The notes below the pieces were generated by a model that was given only the letters and a program-made list of their open reading frames with translations, was not told the origin of the DNA and ran no database searches. The position numbers and the translations under genes were made by a program. A DNA stretch of 64,000 nucleotides from Streptomyces dengpaensis (GTDB lineage: Bacteria > Actinomycetota > Actinomycetes > Streptomycetales > Streptomycetaceae). Location of the stretch: assembly GCF_002946835.1 (NCBI RefSeq), contig NZ_CP026652.1, positions 7,564,001-7,628,000 on the forward strand. The letters run 5' to 3'. Numbering within the stretch: position 1 is the stretch's first letter; every line of letters starts with the position of its first letter. Positions 44,899 to 52,852 of the stretch are shown piece after piece.

Positions 44899-46137
44899 TC
44901 AGTTGCCGACACGACGCCTCAGGTCCTGGAAAGCGGTGTAGTTCGCGATGACCTCGATGCGTCCGGGCGGTGCCATCTGCACGGCCTGGTCGAGGTTCTC
45001 GCAGACCTGGAAGTGCTGGTTCGCGACTTCCAGGCGTACGGCGAGGTCGAGCTTGCGGTCGCCGAGCACGAAGATCGGGTGCCCGGTCAGCCGCGTGTAG
45101 TCGACGTCCCACAGCCAGGACGTGTCGGTGCCGTCGGCGCCGCGCGCGTTCACCGAGAGGATGACCGGCGTCGGCGGCGGGTCGATCAGGGAGAACGTCT
45201 CCAGCCAGCCCGCGGGGTTCTTGGCGAGCAGCAGCCGCAGGTCGCGCTGCATGAACTGCACCACGTCGTAGCGACCGGCCACCGCCTGCACCTGGTACAT
45301 GCGCTCCAGGGCGACCTGGGGCGGCACACCGAAGACGGCGGCGACGGCGGCCGACGAGGCGGCGTTCGCCTTGTTGGCCCGGCCCGGCAGCTGGAGGTGG
45401 ATCGGCCACGCGGAGCCGTGCGGGTCGAGGACGTGGTCCCCGGACAGCGCCCAGGTCGGCGTCGGGCGGCGGAAGCCGCACTCGCCGCAGAACCAGTCGT
45501 CGCCGGGGCGCTGCATCACACCACCGCAGGACGGGCAGGACCAGGCGTCGTCCTTCCACATCTGACCGGCCGCCACCCACATGACGTTCGGTGAGGAGGA
45601 CGCCGCCCACACGACCAGCGGGTCGTCCGCGTTGGCGACCACGACGGCCTTGGAACCGGACAGGCCCTCGCGCCAGTGCTCGGCCATCATCCGGGTCTCG
45701 GCGGCCCGGTCGAGCTGGTCGCGGGAGAGGTTGAGCAGCGCGATGCACTTCGGGTCGGTGTCACGGGCGACACCGGCGAGGTACTTCTCGTCGACCTCTA
45801 TGACCGCGAACTTGGCGTCCGAACCACCGGCGAGCGCCGAGGTGATACCGGCAGGCATGTTCGCGCCCAGGGCGTTGGACACGACCGGGCCCGCGGCGCG
45901 CAGCGCCTCCGCGATCAGCCGGGTGGTGGTGGTCTTGCCGTTGGTCGCCGACACCAGGATCACGTCCAGGTGCGTGGCCAGCCTGGCCAGCAGGTCGGGG
46001 TCGAGCTTGAGCGCCACCCGGCCACCGATCACCGATCCGCTGCCGCGTCCGGCGGCACGCGAGACGGCTGCCGCCGCCTTGCCCGCCGTCACGGCCAGCT
46101 TGGCCCGCGGCGACAGCGGGTCCGAGTTGCCTGACAT
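44899..46137 (-). CDS. murT: lipid II isoglutaminyl synthase, Mur-ligase-like subunit
   Basis: A 412-residue cytoplasmic Mur-ligase-family protein. The ATP-binding P-loop is VSATNGKTTTTRLIAEAL, the central domain has ALLNLSRDQLDRAAE, and the MurT-specific zinc ribbon is CPSCGGVMQRPGDDWFCGEC. It activates the D-Glu carboxylate of lipid II, and GatD supplies ammonia. AAGGAGG lies before the ATG. It diverges from def across 154 bp. Confidence 0.95.
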   Translation of the reverse strand: MSGNSDPLSPRAKLAVTAGKAAAAVSRAAGRGSGSVIGGRVALKLDPDLLARLATHLDVILVSATNGKTTTTRLIAEALRAAGPVVSNALGANMPAGITSALAGGSDAKFAVIEVDEKYLAGVARDTDPKCIALLNLSRDQLDRAAETRMMAEHWREGLSGSKAVVVANADDPLVVWAASSSPNVMWVAAGQMWKDDAWSCPSCGGVMQRPGDDWFCGECGFRRPTPTWALSGDHVLDPHGSAWPIHLQLPGRANKANAASSAAVAAVFGVPPQVALERMYQVQAVAGRYDVVQFMQRDLRLLLAKNPAGWLETFSLIDPPPTPVILSVNARGADGTDTSWLWDVDYTRLTGHPIFVLGDRKLDLAVRLEVANQHFQVCENLDQAVQMAPPGRIEVIANYTAFQDLRRRVGN

Positions 46138-46291
46138 CGTTTCTCGATCCTCCTTGCGTACGCGCCGCGCCTCTGCCCCCGGCACCGTGTGGGCCTCAGC
46201 CTATCGAGATCCACTCACGTGCCCGAATCGCGGCACCTCAACGGCGCCCGCGCGACATCCGCGCGCCCTCAAGGACCGTACCCTTGCCGTC

Positions 46292-46831
46292 ATGCGACAC
46301 GGCTCCATCCCGGGCACCCACGGGCGCGTCCGGCCCCTGACTCTGCTCGGCGACCCGGTCTTGCGGACGCCGTGTGAAGAAGTCACGGACTTCGGTCCCC
46401 AACTCGCCCGGCTCGTCGAGGACTTGTTCGCGACGATGTACGCCGCCGAGGGCGTCGGCCTCGCCGCGAACCAGATCGGCGAGGCACTCAGGGTCTTCGT
46501 GTACGACTGCCCGGACGACGAGGATGTGCGGCATCTGGGACATGTGGTGAACCCACGTCTCGTCGAGGCGGACGGTGTTGTGCTGCGCGGACCGGAAGGA
46601 TGCCTGTCGCTGCCCGGTCTGGAGGCGGGCACCGAGCGGTACGACCACGCCGTCGTCGAGGGCTTCACGGTGACCGGAGAGCCGGTCACCGTGCACGGCA
46701 CCGGCTGGTTCGCGCGATGCCTTCAGCACGAGTGCGAGCACCTTGCCGGTGAGGTGTACGTGGACCGGCTCACCGGCTGGCGTCGGCGCCGGGTCCTGCG
46801 CCAGGTGGCACGGGCTTCTTGGGGCGGTTGA
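46292..46831 (+). CDS. def: peptide deformylase
   Basis: A 179-residue metalloenzyme removing the formyl group from nascent proteins. All three motifs are present: GVGLAANQIG, EGCLSLPG with the metal-binding Cys, and QHECEHLAGEVYVDR with the HExxH-type HECEH. The start at 46292 gives MRHGSIPGTHGRVRPLTLLG; no strong Shine-Dalgarno sequence is seen. Streptomyces carries more than one def gene. Confidence 0.95.
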   Translation: MRHGSIPGTHGRVRPLTLLGDPVLRTPCEEVTDFGPQLARLVEDLFATMYAAEGVGLAANQIGEALRVFVYDCPDDEDVRHLGHVVNPRLVEADGVVLRGPEGCLSLPGLEAGTERYDHAVVEGFTVTGEPVTVHGTGWFARCLQHECEHLAGEVYVDRLTGWRRRRVLRQVARASWGG

Positions 46832-46842
46832 GACTGTCGCCT

Positions 46843-46925
46843 GACTGCGGGCCGTACGTGGCTGGTCGCGCCCACGCGGCGGGGTCGCATAGGTAACAGC
46901 CCCGCGCCCCCAAGGGGGCGCTGCA
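46843..46925. repeat. Streptomyces-type intergenic repeat between def and the TetR gene
   Basis: GGGCCGTACGTGGCTGGTCG followed by a C/G-rich segment with CCCCGCGCCCCC and AAGGGGGCGC resembles an intergenic sequence repeated widely in Streptomyces genomes (from memory). It sits between two convergent genes and can fold into a GC hairpin, so it may serve as a terminator. Confidence 0.55.
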
Positions 46926-46936
46926 CACGCCCCCGA

Positions 46937-47581
46937 CTAGAAGCCGGGGCCGCCGATCCTGTCCCCGGCCGCTGCCAGACGGCCCCAGAGCAGATCTGCC
47001 AGGCTGCGCACCAACTCGGCCCGCGAGCAAGGACGTTCCCCCAGCCACCAGTCCCCGGCCGCATGCATCATGCCGACGATTCCGTGGCCCCACACCCGCG
47101 CGAGCTGCTGGCTGCCCGGACCGAGGTCCACCCGCTCCTCGATGACCTCCGCCAGCTCCTCGCCCATGCGGCGCAGCAGCGGCGCGGAGTGCTTGCCCAC
47201 GTCGAAGCCCTGGTCGCCTGACTGGCCGCCCTCCGCCGGATGCATCAGGAAGCGGTACACCTGGGGGCGCGCCTCGATGGCCGCCAGATACGTGTCGAGC
47301 GTCGACTCGACCCGCTCCCGGCGCTCGGCCGGTGCGTCCAGCGCGGCCCGCAGCGCTTCGAGGAGCGCGTCGGTGTGCCGCTTGGCGAGCGCTGCGTAGA
47401 GGCCGCCCTTGTCGCCGAAGTGGCGGTACAGGATCGGCTTCGTGATGCCCGCCTCGGCGGCGATGGCGTTCATCGAGGCCCCTGGGCCGTCGCGGAGCAC
47501 CACCCGGTCGGCGGCCTCCAGCAGCTCGCGCCGGCGGCGGTCGGCGGACCTCTGCTGATCGCTCCGCTGTGTGGTGTCCAT
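46937..47581 (-). CDS. TetR-family transcriptional regulator
   Basis: A 214-residue regulator. The N-terminal helix-turn-helix spans about 18-65 (RRELLEAADRVVLRDGPGAS, AGITKPILYRHFGDKGGLYA). The ligand domain has YLAAIEARPQVYRFLMHPAE and RVWGHGIVGMMHAAGDWWLG. It diverges from an acyl-CoA dehydrogenase gene, and the gap has strong inverted repeats, so it is inferred to repress that gene and itself, with an acyl-CoA or fatty acid as likely effector. Confidence 0.92.
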   Translation of the reverse strand: MDTTQRSDQQRSADRRRRELLEAADRVVLRDGPGASMNAIAAEAGITKPILYRHFGDKGGLYAALAKRHTDALLEALRAALDAPAERRERVESTLDTYLAAIEARPQVYRFLMHPAEGGQSGDQGFDVGKHSAPLLRRMGEELAEVIEERVDLGPGSQQLARVWGHGIVGMMHAAGDWWLGERPCSRAELVRSLADLLWGRLAAAGDRIGGPGF

Positions 47582-47677
47582 GTGTTCTCCCCACCCGTGG
47601 TGATTCGGTGACGCCAGCGCAAACTAGCACTCAGCGGCCTCTGCGTATCGAACGGGCTGCCGAGCCGCGCTCGGGAG

Positions 47678-47725
47678 TTGACTTTTCCTACTGGTCAGTA
47701 ACAGACTCCTGTTACCGCAAGTAAC
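47678..47725. promoter_or_regulatory. acyl-CoA dehydrogenase promoter with overlapping TetR-type operators
   Basis: A -35-like TTGACT (47678-47683) is followed by overlapping inverted repeats. GTAACAG (47698-47704) pairs with CTGTTAC (47709-47715). GTTAC (47711-47715) pairs with GTAAC (47721-47725) across 5 bp. Three half-sites share the middle one. They cover the expected -10 region and lie 26-53 bp before the dehydrogenase start, consistent with repression by the divergent TetR protein. Confidence 0.7.
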
Positions 47726-47750
47726 ATTTTAGTTCAGCGCTGGAGGGGAC

Positions 47751-48995
47751 ATGGCCGAGTTCACCATGGAGCTCAACGACGAACAGAAGGAGGTCCGGGA
47801 CTGGCTGCACGGCTTCGCCGCCGACGTCATCCGCCCTGCGGCCGCCGAATGGGACGAGCGCGAAGAGACTCCCTGGCCGGTCATCCAGGAGGCCGCGAAG
47901 GTCGGCATCTACTCCCTGGACTTCTACGCCCAGCAGTACTTCGACCCCACCGGCCTCGGCATACCGATGGCCATGGAGGAGCTGTTCTGGGGCGACGCGG
48001 GCATCGCCCTCTCCATCGTCGGCACCGGCCTCGCCGCCGTGGGCGTCCTCGCCAATGGCACCGAGGAGCAGATCGGCACCTGGATCCCCCAGATGTACGG
48101 CGATGCCAACGATGTCAAGGTCGCCGCCTTCTGCTCCTCCGAGCCCGACGCCGGCTCCGACGTCGCCTCCATGCGCACCCGTGCCGTGTACGACGAGGCC
48201 AAGGACGAGTGGGTCCTCAACGGCACCAAGACCTGGGCCACCAACGGCGGCATCGCGGGCGTCCACGTCGTCGTCGCGGTCGTCGACGCGGAGCTCGGTT
48301 CCAAGGGCCACGCCTCCTTCATCGTCCCGCCGAACACGCCGGGCCTGTCCCAGGGGCAGAAGTTCAAGAAGCACGGCATCCGCGCCTCGCACACCGCCGA
48401 GGTCGTCCTGGAGAACGTCCGTGTCCCTGGCTCTTGCCTCCTCGGCGGCAAGGAGAAGCTCGACGAGCGCCTCGCCCGCGCCCGCGAACGAAGTGAGATG
48501 GGGGTCCCCCCGGCCGAAGGCTGGGGGAGGGTGAAGAACGCGGCGATGGCGACGTTCGAGGCATCGCGGCCGGCCGTCGGTGCCATGGCGGTGGGCACCG
48601 CGCGGGCCGCGTACGAGGTCGCCCTCGATTACGCCACGACGCGTGAGCAGTTCGGGCGGCCGATCATCGACAACCAGGGGGTGGCTTTCCAGCTCGCGGA
48701 CATGCGGACGTCCATCGACGCCGCGCGTCTGCTCGTGTGGCGGGCGTCCTGGATGGCGGTCAACGGCAAGCCGTTCACGGCGGCCGAGGGCTCCATGTCC
48801 AAGCTCTTCGCCAGTGAGACGGCGAAGAAGGTCACGGCCCAGGCGATCCAGATCCTGGGCGGCAACGGCTACACCAGGGAGTACCCGGTGGAGCGGATGC
48901 ACCGCGACAGCGCGATCTACACGATCTTCGAGGGGACGAGCGAGATCCAGCGACTGGTCATCGCCCGTACGTTGTCCGGCATGCCCATCCGCTAG
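47751..48995 (+). CDS. acyl-CoA dehydrogenase
   Basis: A 414-residue FAD enzyme of fatty-acid beta-oxidation. FCSSEPDAGSDVASMRTRAV and TWATNGGIAGVHVVVAVV form the FAD/substrate region. TREQFGRPIIDNQGVAFQLA and ILGGNGYTREYPVERMHRDS are C-terminal signatures, with the catalytic Glu expected near IFEGTSEIQRLVIAR. GGAGGGG precedes the ATG. Residues about 245-262 (RERSEMGVPPAEGWGRV) come from a palindromic repeat inserted in frame in a loop between LDERLARA and AAMATFEASRP, where relatives are shorter. Confidence 0.93.
   Translation: MAEFTMELNDEQKEVRDWLHGFAADVIRPAAAEWDEREETPWPVIQEAAKVGIYSLDFYAQQYFDPTGLGIPMAMEELFWGDAGIALSIVGTGLAAVGVLANGTEEQIGTWIPQMYGDANDVKVAAFCSSEPDAGSDVASMRTRAVYDEAKDEWVLNGTKTWATNGGIAGVHVVVAVVDAELGSKGHASFIVPPNTPGLSQGQKFKKHGIRASHTAEVVLENVRVPGSCLLGGKEKLDERLARARERSEMGVPPAEGWGRVKNAAMATFEASRPAVGAMAVGTARAAYEVALDYATTREQFGRPIIDNQGVAFQLADMRTSIDAARLLVWRASWMAVNGKPFTAAEGSMSKLFASETAKKVTAQAIQILGGNGYTREYPVERMHRDSAIYTIFEGTSEIQRLVIARTLSGMPIR
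48484..48533 (+). repeat. palindromic repeat element inserted in frame in the acyl-CoA dehydrogenase
   Basis: About 50 bp with a hairpin core, CCCCCGGCC (48507-48515), loop GAA, GGCTGGGGG (48519-48527), flanked by AACGAAGTGAGATGGGGGT. I recognise the core as a repeat usually found between Streptomyces genes. Here it is translated and the frame is kept. Confidence 0.75.
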
Positions 48996-48997
48996 AT

Positions 48998-49029
48998 CCT
49001 GTCGTCGCGGGGCGGGGTTCGACGACAGG
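48998..49029. terminator. terminator hairpin between convergent genes
   Basis: CCTGTCGTCG (48998-49007) and CGACGACAGG (49020-49029) form a perfect 10-bp stem with a 12-nt loop. It directly follows the dehydrogenase stop and ends 2 bp before the leftward cupin stop, so it serves both. Confidence 0.85.
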
Positions 49030-49031
49030 GC

Positions 49032-49553
49032 CTAACGGTGTCTGAGCGGCGTCAGCTGCTCGATGTCGTACCGGCTCCGCAGCTCCTCGATCGCGGCGTG
49101 ATCCGGCGGACCCCCGTTGCCGAGAATCTCCAGCAGCTCCTCGAAATACCGCTCGTGATCCGGCGGCGGAGACGCCTGGAAGAACATCTTCGCGGGAGCC
49201 TCCGTCGGGTTCGCGAACGCGTGCGGGCACCCCGGCGGTACGACGATGACCGTGCCCGGGCTCGCCCGGACCACCCGGTTGCCCGAACTCGACTCCCACT
49301 TCTGCCAGTTGTCGGGTGTCCGGATGCGCGGCTCGAAGGCGAGCACGTCCAGCTCGCCTTCGAGTACGTAGAACAACTCCTCACTGCGCGTGTGCACATG
49401 GGCACCGACGTCGAAGCCGGGCGGGACCTTCACCTCGAAGGTGGACGCCATGCGCGAGTGCGTGCCGGTCACCTTGAACGTCACGTGCTGGGCGGGTGTC
49501 TGTACCACGCGGCCATGGCCCGGTGGTACGAGGAGCCCTTCGTTTGCTGTCAT
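49032..49553 (-). CDS. cupin-domain protein of the THN/flaviolin operon
   Basis: A 173-residue single-cupin protein. The metal-binding motif is GAHVHTRSEELFYVLEGELD (two His and a Glu), and the second is PGTVIVVPPGCPHAFANPTE. In S. coelicolor the gene beside rppA and CYP158A2 encodes a cupin quinone-forming monooxygenase (MomA) that oxidises tetrahydroxynaphthalene to flaviolin; this gene holds the same position. It begins 7 bp after the P450 stop. Function is inferred from position and fold. Confidence 0.82.
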   Translation of the reverse strand: MTANEGLLVPPGHGRVVQTPAQHVTFKVTGTHSRMASTFEVKVPPGFDVGAHVHTRSEELFYVLEGELDVLAFEPRIRTPDNWQKWESSSGNRVVRASPGTVIVVPPGCPHAFANPTEAPAKMFFQASPPPDHERYFEELLEILGNGGPPDHAAIEELRSRYDIEQLTPLRHR

Positions 49554-49560
49554 GGGCCGA

Positions 49561-50775
49561 TCACCACGTCACGGGGAGGGTTTCGGGGCCACGGATCAAC
49601 GCACCCCTTCTGAAGGGGACTTGCTCGGGCCGTACGGCGAGCCGCAGCCCCGGCATCCGGTCGAGCAGGGCGTCGACCATGAGCTCGGACTCCAGCCTGG
49701 CCAGCATGCCGCCCGGGCAGTAGTGCGGGCCGAAGCCGAACGCCACATGCGGGTTCGGGCTGCGCGAGAAGTCGATCGTCTCGGGGTCCGGGAAGACGTC
49801 CGGATCGCGGTTCGCGGCCAGGTACGACACGTAGACCGCGTCGCCCGCCCGGATCCGTACGCCGCTGATCTCCACGTCCTCCACCGCGATCCGCGACAGC
49901 CCGACCGCGTTGCGGTGCGGGATGTAGCGCAGCAGCTCGTCGATGGCGCGGGGGCGGATCTCCGGCTCGGCGCGCAGCTGCTCGACCAGGTCCGGGCGGG
50001 TCAGCAGGATGTAGAAAAGCTGGCCGCTGTTGTTGGTGACCGCCTCACCGCCGATCTGGAGGAGCACGGCGAGCCCGACGGCCTCCTCCGGCGTGACCTC
50101 GCCTCGGCCCACGGCGGCGCCGAGGAGCGAGGTGACATCTTCGCCGGCGGCGTCGCGCCGCTCGCCGATGAGCTTCGCGAAGTACGCGCTCATCTCGCCC
50201 TTGGCCTTCTCGCTGACCTCGGCGCCGTGCGAGGAGGACAGGATCAGCTGGGTCCAGGTGTGCATGCCCTGCCGGTCGGTCGCCGGGACGCCCATCAGCT
50301 CGCAGATGACCGCGATGGGGAACGGGCTCAGGACCGTCGCGGTCAGGTCGGCGGGCGGCCCGTCCTGGATGAGCTCGTCGACCAGCTCGTCGAGCATCCG
50401 CCGGGACCTCTCGCGCACGCGCTCCACGCCTCGCGCCGTGAAGGCGCCGGCGACCGTGCGGCGCAGCCGGGCGTGGTCGGGCGGATCCAGGAAGCCCACC
50501 GCGCCCCGGTCCGGGATGAAGTGCGGGGCGAGCCGGGTGACCTCACGCCGCATGACCGCCTCGCGGCTGAACCGGGGGTCGTTGGTCACCCTGCGGATAT
50601 CGTCGTAGCGCGTCACCAGCCACGCCCAGCCCTCGCCGTTGTGGAGTCGGATCCGGGTGACCGGGCCCTCCCGCATCAGCTCGGTGAGGACCGGGTCGAA
50701 GACCACGCCGGCCAGGTCGACGGCGGGCCAGTTGCGGACGGGTGGCAGTGCCTCGGTGATCGTGTCTTCGGTCAT
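49561..50775 (-). CDS. cytochrome P450, CYP158A-like
   Basis: A 404-residue soluble P450. The heme-cysteine motif is FGFGPHYCPGGMLARLESEL, the ExxR is in IDELLRYIPHRNAVGLSR, and the I-helix reads LLQIGGEAVTNNSGQLFYIL, where the usual acidic-Thr pair is altered, as I recall for CYP158A enzymes. These couple flaviolin units into dimers and trimers that form UV-protective pigment. The ATG at 50775 gives MTEDTITEALPPVRNWPAVD, which matches the family; a GTG at 50784 is also possible. The start lies in the last of three 38-bp repeats that separate it from rppA. Confidence 0.92.
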   Translation of the reverse strand: MTEDTITEALPPVRNWPAVDLAGVVFDPVLTELMREGPVTRIRLHNGEGWAWLVTRYDDIRRVTNDPRFSREAVMRREVTRLAPHFIPDRGAVGFLDPPDHARLRRTVAGAFTARGVERVRERSRRMLDELVDELIQDGPPADLTATVLSPFPIAVICELMGVPATDRQGMHTWTQLILSSSHGAEVSEKAKGEMSAYFAKLIGERRDAAGEDVTSLLGAAVGRGEVTPEEAVGLAVLLQIGGEAVTNNSGQLFYILLTRPDLVEQLRAEPEIRPRAIDELLRYIPHRNAVGLSRIAVEDVEISGVRIRAGDAVYVSYLAANRDPDVFPDPETIDFSRSPNPHVAFGFGPHYCPGGMLARLESELMVDALLDRMPGLRLAVRPEQVPFRRGALIRGPETLPVTW

Positions 50776-50863
50776 GTCGCTCACGCCGTTCCGTCGGTCA
50801 TGACTTCGCCCGTGTCGCTGACGCCGTCCCGGCGGACGTGTCTTCCACCATGTCGCTCACGCC
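50750..50863 (-). repeat. triplicated 38-bp segment at the rppA/P450 junction
   Basis: Three head-to-tail imperfect 38-bp units on the minus strand: 50826-50863, 50788-50825 and 50750-50787. Each begins GGCGT(G/C)AGCGACA. The first contains the rppA stop (TGA in GCGTGAGCGACATG), the third contains the P450 start, and the middle one has lost the ATG. It looks as though an original stop/start overlap was duplicated, pushing the genes apart. Confidence 0.8.
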
Positions 50864-51921
50864 GTCCTGTCACCCGAGTCCTGCCAGCAGCCCAGGGCCA
50901 TCTCCGCGGTGATGCCGGGGCCGAAGCCCGCGAGCAGTCCGCGGGCCGTGTGCTCGGCGCCGCCCTCCTCGAACAGCCGGCGCAGCGCGTCCAGGACGAC
51001 GGCACTGGCGATGTTGCCGTACTCGGTGAGCGTGGACCGGCTGAACCGGAAGGCCTCCGGCGGGACTTCGAGGAACTTGCTCAGGTCGTCGAGGATCCTG
51101 GGACCGCCCGCGTGGATGATGTAGAAGTCCAGGTCGGAGGCGTTCCAGCCGTGCTGCCGCGCCAGGGAGTGCAGGGCCGGGGCGAGCGGTTCCATCGTGC
51201 CGGGCACCCGCTTGTCCAGCAGGAAGTGGAAGCCGGTGGCCCGGACGTCGTACATGATCCACTCCTCGGTCTTGGGGATCAGGTACGAGCCGTTGCGCTC
51301 CAGCCTGACGCCGGTGCCGCCCTTGCCGCGGACGACCGCGGCGGCGATGCCGTCGCCGAAGAGCCCGTTGGACAGCAGCGATCCGACACCGAGGTCGGTC
51401 GGCTGGTAGCAGAGCGAGCAGAACTCGCAGGCCACGATGAGCGCGTTGGCGTCGGGATAGGCCGTGCAGAAGTCGTGCGCCCGGTTGATCGCGGCGCCTC
51501 CGGCGGCACAGCCCAGCTGGGCTATCGGTATCTGCCGGGTGTCGCTGCCGAAGCCCATCGAGTTGATCAGCCAGGCCGTGAGCGAGGGCATCATGAACCC
51601 GGTGCACGACACGTAGATGATCACGTCGATGTCGGTGGTGAGGAGCTCGGCGTCGTCCAGCGCCCGCTGCACGACGGCGGGGACACGGGACTTGGCCTCG
51701 CTCTCGTAGACCTTGTTGCGTTCCTCGAAGCCCGGGTGTTTCAGCGTCTCCTCGATGGGCTGCACGATGTGCCGGGTTCGGACACCGGTGTTCTCGATCA
51801 GCCGCAGTGCCAGGGGGAGTTGGGGGTGGTCCGGGTGCCGGGAACGCGCCAGCTCCAGCGTCTCCTCCATCGTGATCACATGTTCCGGAACCGAGACCGA
51901 GGGCCTGCACAAAGTAGCCAT
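50857..51921 (-). CDS. rppA: 1,3,6,8-tetrahydroxynaphthalene synthase (type III PKS)
   Basis: A 354-residue chalcone-synthase-fold enzyme that condenses five malonyl-CoA into tetrahydroxynaphthalene. The nucleophilic Cys is in IAQLGCAAGGAAINRAHDFC, and the extra active-site Cys typical of RppA is in IIYVSCTGFMMPSLTAWLIN. The catalytic His is in DFYIIHAGGPRILDDL and Asn in LTEYGNIASAVVLDALRR. The C-terminal GFGPGITAEMALGCW is standard. It is the first gene of the pigment operon and has a GC hairpin and tandem operator-like repeats upstream. Confidence 0.95.
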   Translation of the reverse strand: MATLCRPSVSVPEHVITMEETLELARSRHPDHPQLPLALRLIENTGVRTRHIVQPIEETLKHPGFEERNKVYESEAKSRVPAVVQRALDDAELLTTDIDVIIYVSCTGFMMPSLTAWLINSMGFGSDTRQIPIAQLGCAAGGAAINRAHDFCTAYPDANALIVACEFCSLCYQPTDLGVGSLLSNGLFGDGIAAAVVRGKGGTGVRLERNGSYLIPKTEEWIMYDVRATGFHFLLDKRVPGTMEPLAPALHSLARQHGWNASDLDFYIIHAGGPRILDDLSKFLEVPPEAFRFSRSTLTEYGNIASAVVLDALRRLFEEGGAEHTARGLLAGFGPGITAEMALGCWQDSGDRTA

Positions 51922-51943
51922 GGAACGCGCCTTCTTTCGCCAT

Positions 51944-51966
51944 CCGGGGGGCCGGTCGCCCCCCGG
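51944..51966 (-). promoter_or_regulatory. strong hairpin in the rppA leader
   Basis: CCGGGGGGC (51944-51952) pairs perfectly with GCCCCCCGG (51958-51966) around 5 nt, starting 23 bp upstream of the rppA ATG. In the mRNA it would sit just before the ribosome binding site and could modulate translation or act as an attenuator. Confidence 0.55.
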
Positions 51967-51968
51967 CG

Positions 51969-52012
51969 GAAGGGTGGTTCACCCACGATGCGAAGGGTGG
52001 TAAACCCACGAT
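51969..52012. promoter_or_regulatory. tandem operator-like repeats upstream of rppA
   Basis: GAAGGGTGG-N2-ACCCACGAT occurs at 51969-51989 and again at 51992-52012, 23 bp apart, differing only in the two central bases (TC or AA). Each copy is also a partial inverted repeat (GGGTG/CACCC or GGGT/ACCC). This pattern is typical of two dimer-binding sites on one face of the helix. The regulator is unknown. Confidence 0.6.
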
Positions 52013-52055
52013 CACCCGGCAGCGTCGTTAAATCTCGTCGGATTACGCCATATCG

Positions 52056-52545
52056 GTGACCCATGGTCAGGCGTGGGAACCTGGCCCAGGGGGCGCGGCG
52101 CGGCGCTCCACCCTCGCCGCCCTGGCCCTCGAACAGCGCGCGGTGATCGCCGCGGACCGCCGCGCGTTCCGTCATCTGGCCGAGCGGTCGGCCGCCGGCA
52201 CCGAGATGCCGGCCGCCGAGCCGGAGAGCGCCGCCTTCTTCGGCCTGCTCGCGGAGGGGGAGGCCCTGGCCCAGGAACGGCTCGCCGCGTTCGCCGCCGC
52301 GGCCGGGGCCGACGAGCCGCGGCAAGCCGCGTACGAGCCGCTCGCGGACTGCCAGACCTATCCCGCGTACGTCTCCTGGCTCGCCCTCAACGGTTCACCG
52401 GTCGACGCGGTGCTCGCGCTCAGCGCCAACTTCGCGACCTGGGGCGGCTATTGCGCGACGATCGCCGGCGCCCTGCGCCGCCAGCGAGGCGCGGTTCTGG
52501 CACGCGTTGCGGGAGCTCGGCCAGCGGTCTTCGGAGAGCACCTGA
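52056..52545 (+). pseudogene. TenA/thiaminase-II-like protein, internally deleted
   Basis: The first 145 codons match the TenA/PqqC-like fold: ALEQRAVIAADRRAFRHLAE, DCQTYPAYVSWLALNGSP, ALSANFATWGGYCATIAGAL. After GALRRQ the frame changes, and the normal C-terminal end (EARFWHALRELGQRSSEST, stop at 52543) appears at once in another frame. About 60 codons present in relatives are missing, so an out-of-frame internal deletion at about 52480-52495 has destroyed the gene. It diverges from rppA. The in-frame product would end in unrelated Arg/Cys-rich sequence. Confidence 0.7.
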
Positions 52546-52587
52546 CACGGCGTTCCGGTCGTGCGCGGTGTGAGCCGGCCGTCGTCG

Positions 52588-52827
52588 TCAGCCGGCCGTC
52601 GTCCCGCTGCTGTGCGCGATGCACGCCACGTCGATGCGGTCGGCGAGCTTGGCGAGTTCGATCGTGAGCGCCGCGACCGTGTCCTCGTCGAGCCCCTCCT
52701 CGCCGGCCTCCACCAGATGCAGCCACCGGCCGCCCACCGTGCGCAGCAGCTTGCTGACGTCGGCGGCCGCCACCTGCAACGTGCCGCGGTCGTCGACGAT
52801 CAGAGGCAGAGTCACTTCGCGGTTCAC
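52588..52827 (-). CDS. small conserved hypothetical protein
   Basis: A 79-residue soluble protein: TLPLIVDDRGTLQVAAADVS, LLRTVGGRWLHLVEAGEEGL, TVAALTIELAKLADRIDVAC. It resembles short Streptomyces proteins of the DUF6213 kind, from memory and unproven. The start is uncertain: GTG at 52827 or GTG at 52815 (giving TLPLIV directly), neither with a clear Shine-Dalgarno sequence. Function unknown. Confidence 0.6.
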   Translation of the reverse strand: MNREVTLPLIVDDRGTLQVAAADVSKLLRTVGGRWLHLVEAGEEGLDEDTVAALTIELAKLADRIDVACIAHSSGTTAG

Positions 52828-52852
52828 AGGGGGGATCGTAGTCGCGGAACGT

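Noticed and set aside
50781..51005. Open minus-strand frame over the rppA end and the repeats
   Set aside because: It is out of frame with rppA, Arg-rich and explained by the 38-bp repeats; no start signal.
49032..51921. rppA-P450-cupin cluster as a novel biosynthetic gene cluster
   Set aside because: Gene order and motifs match the known Streptomyces tetrahydroxynaphthalene/flaviolin pigment locus.
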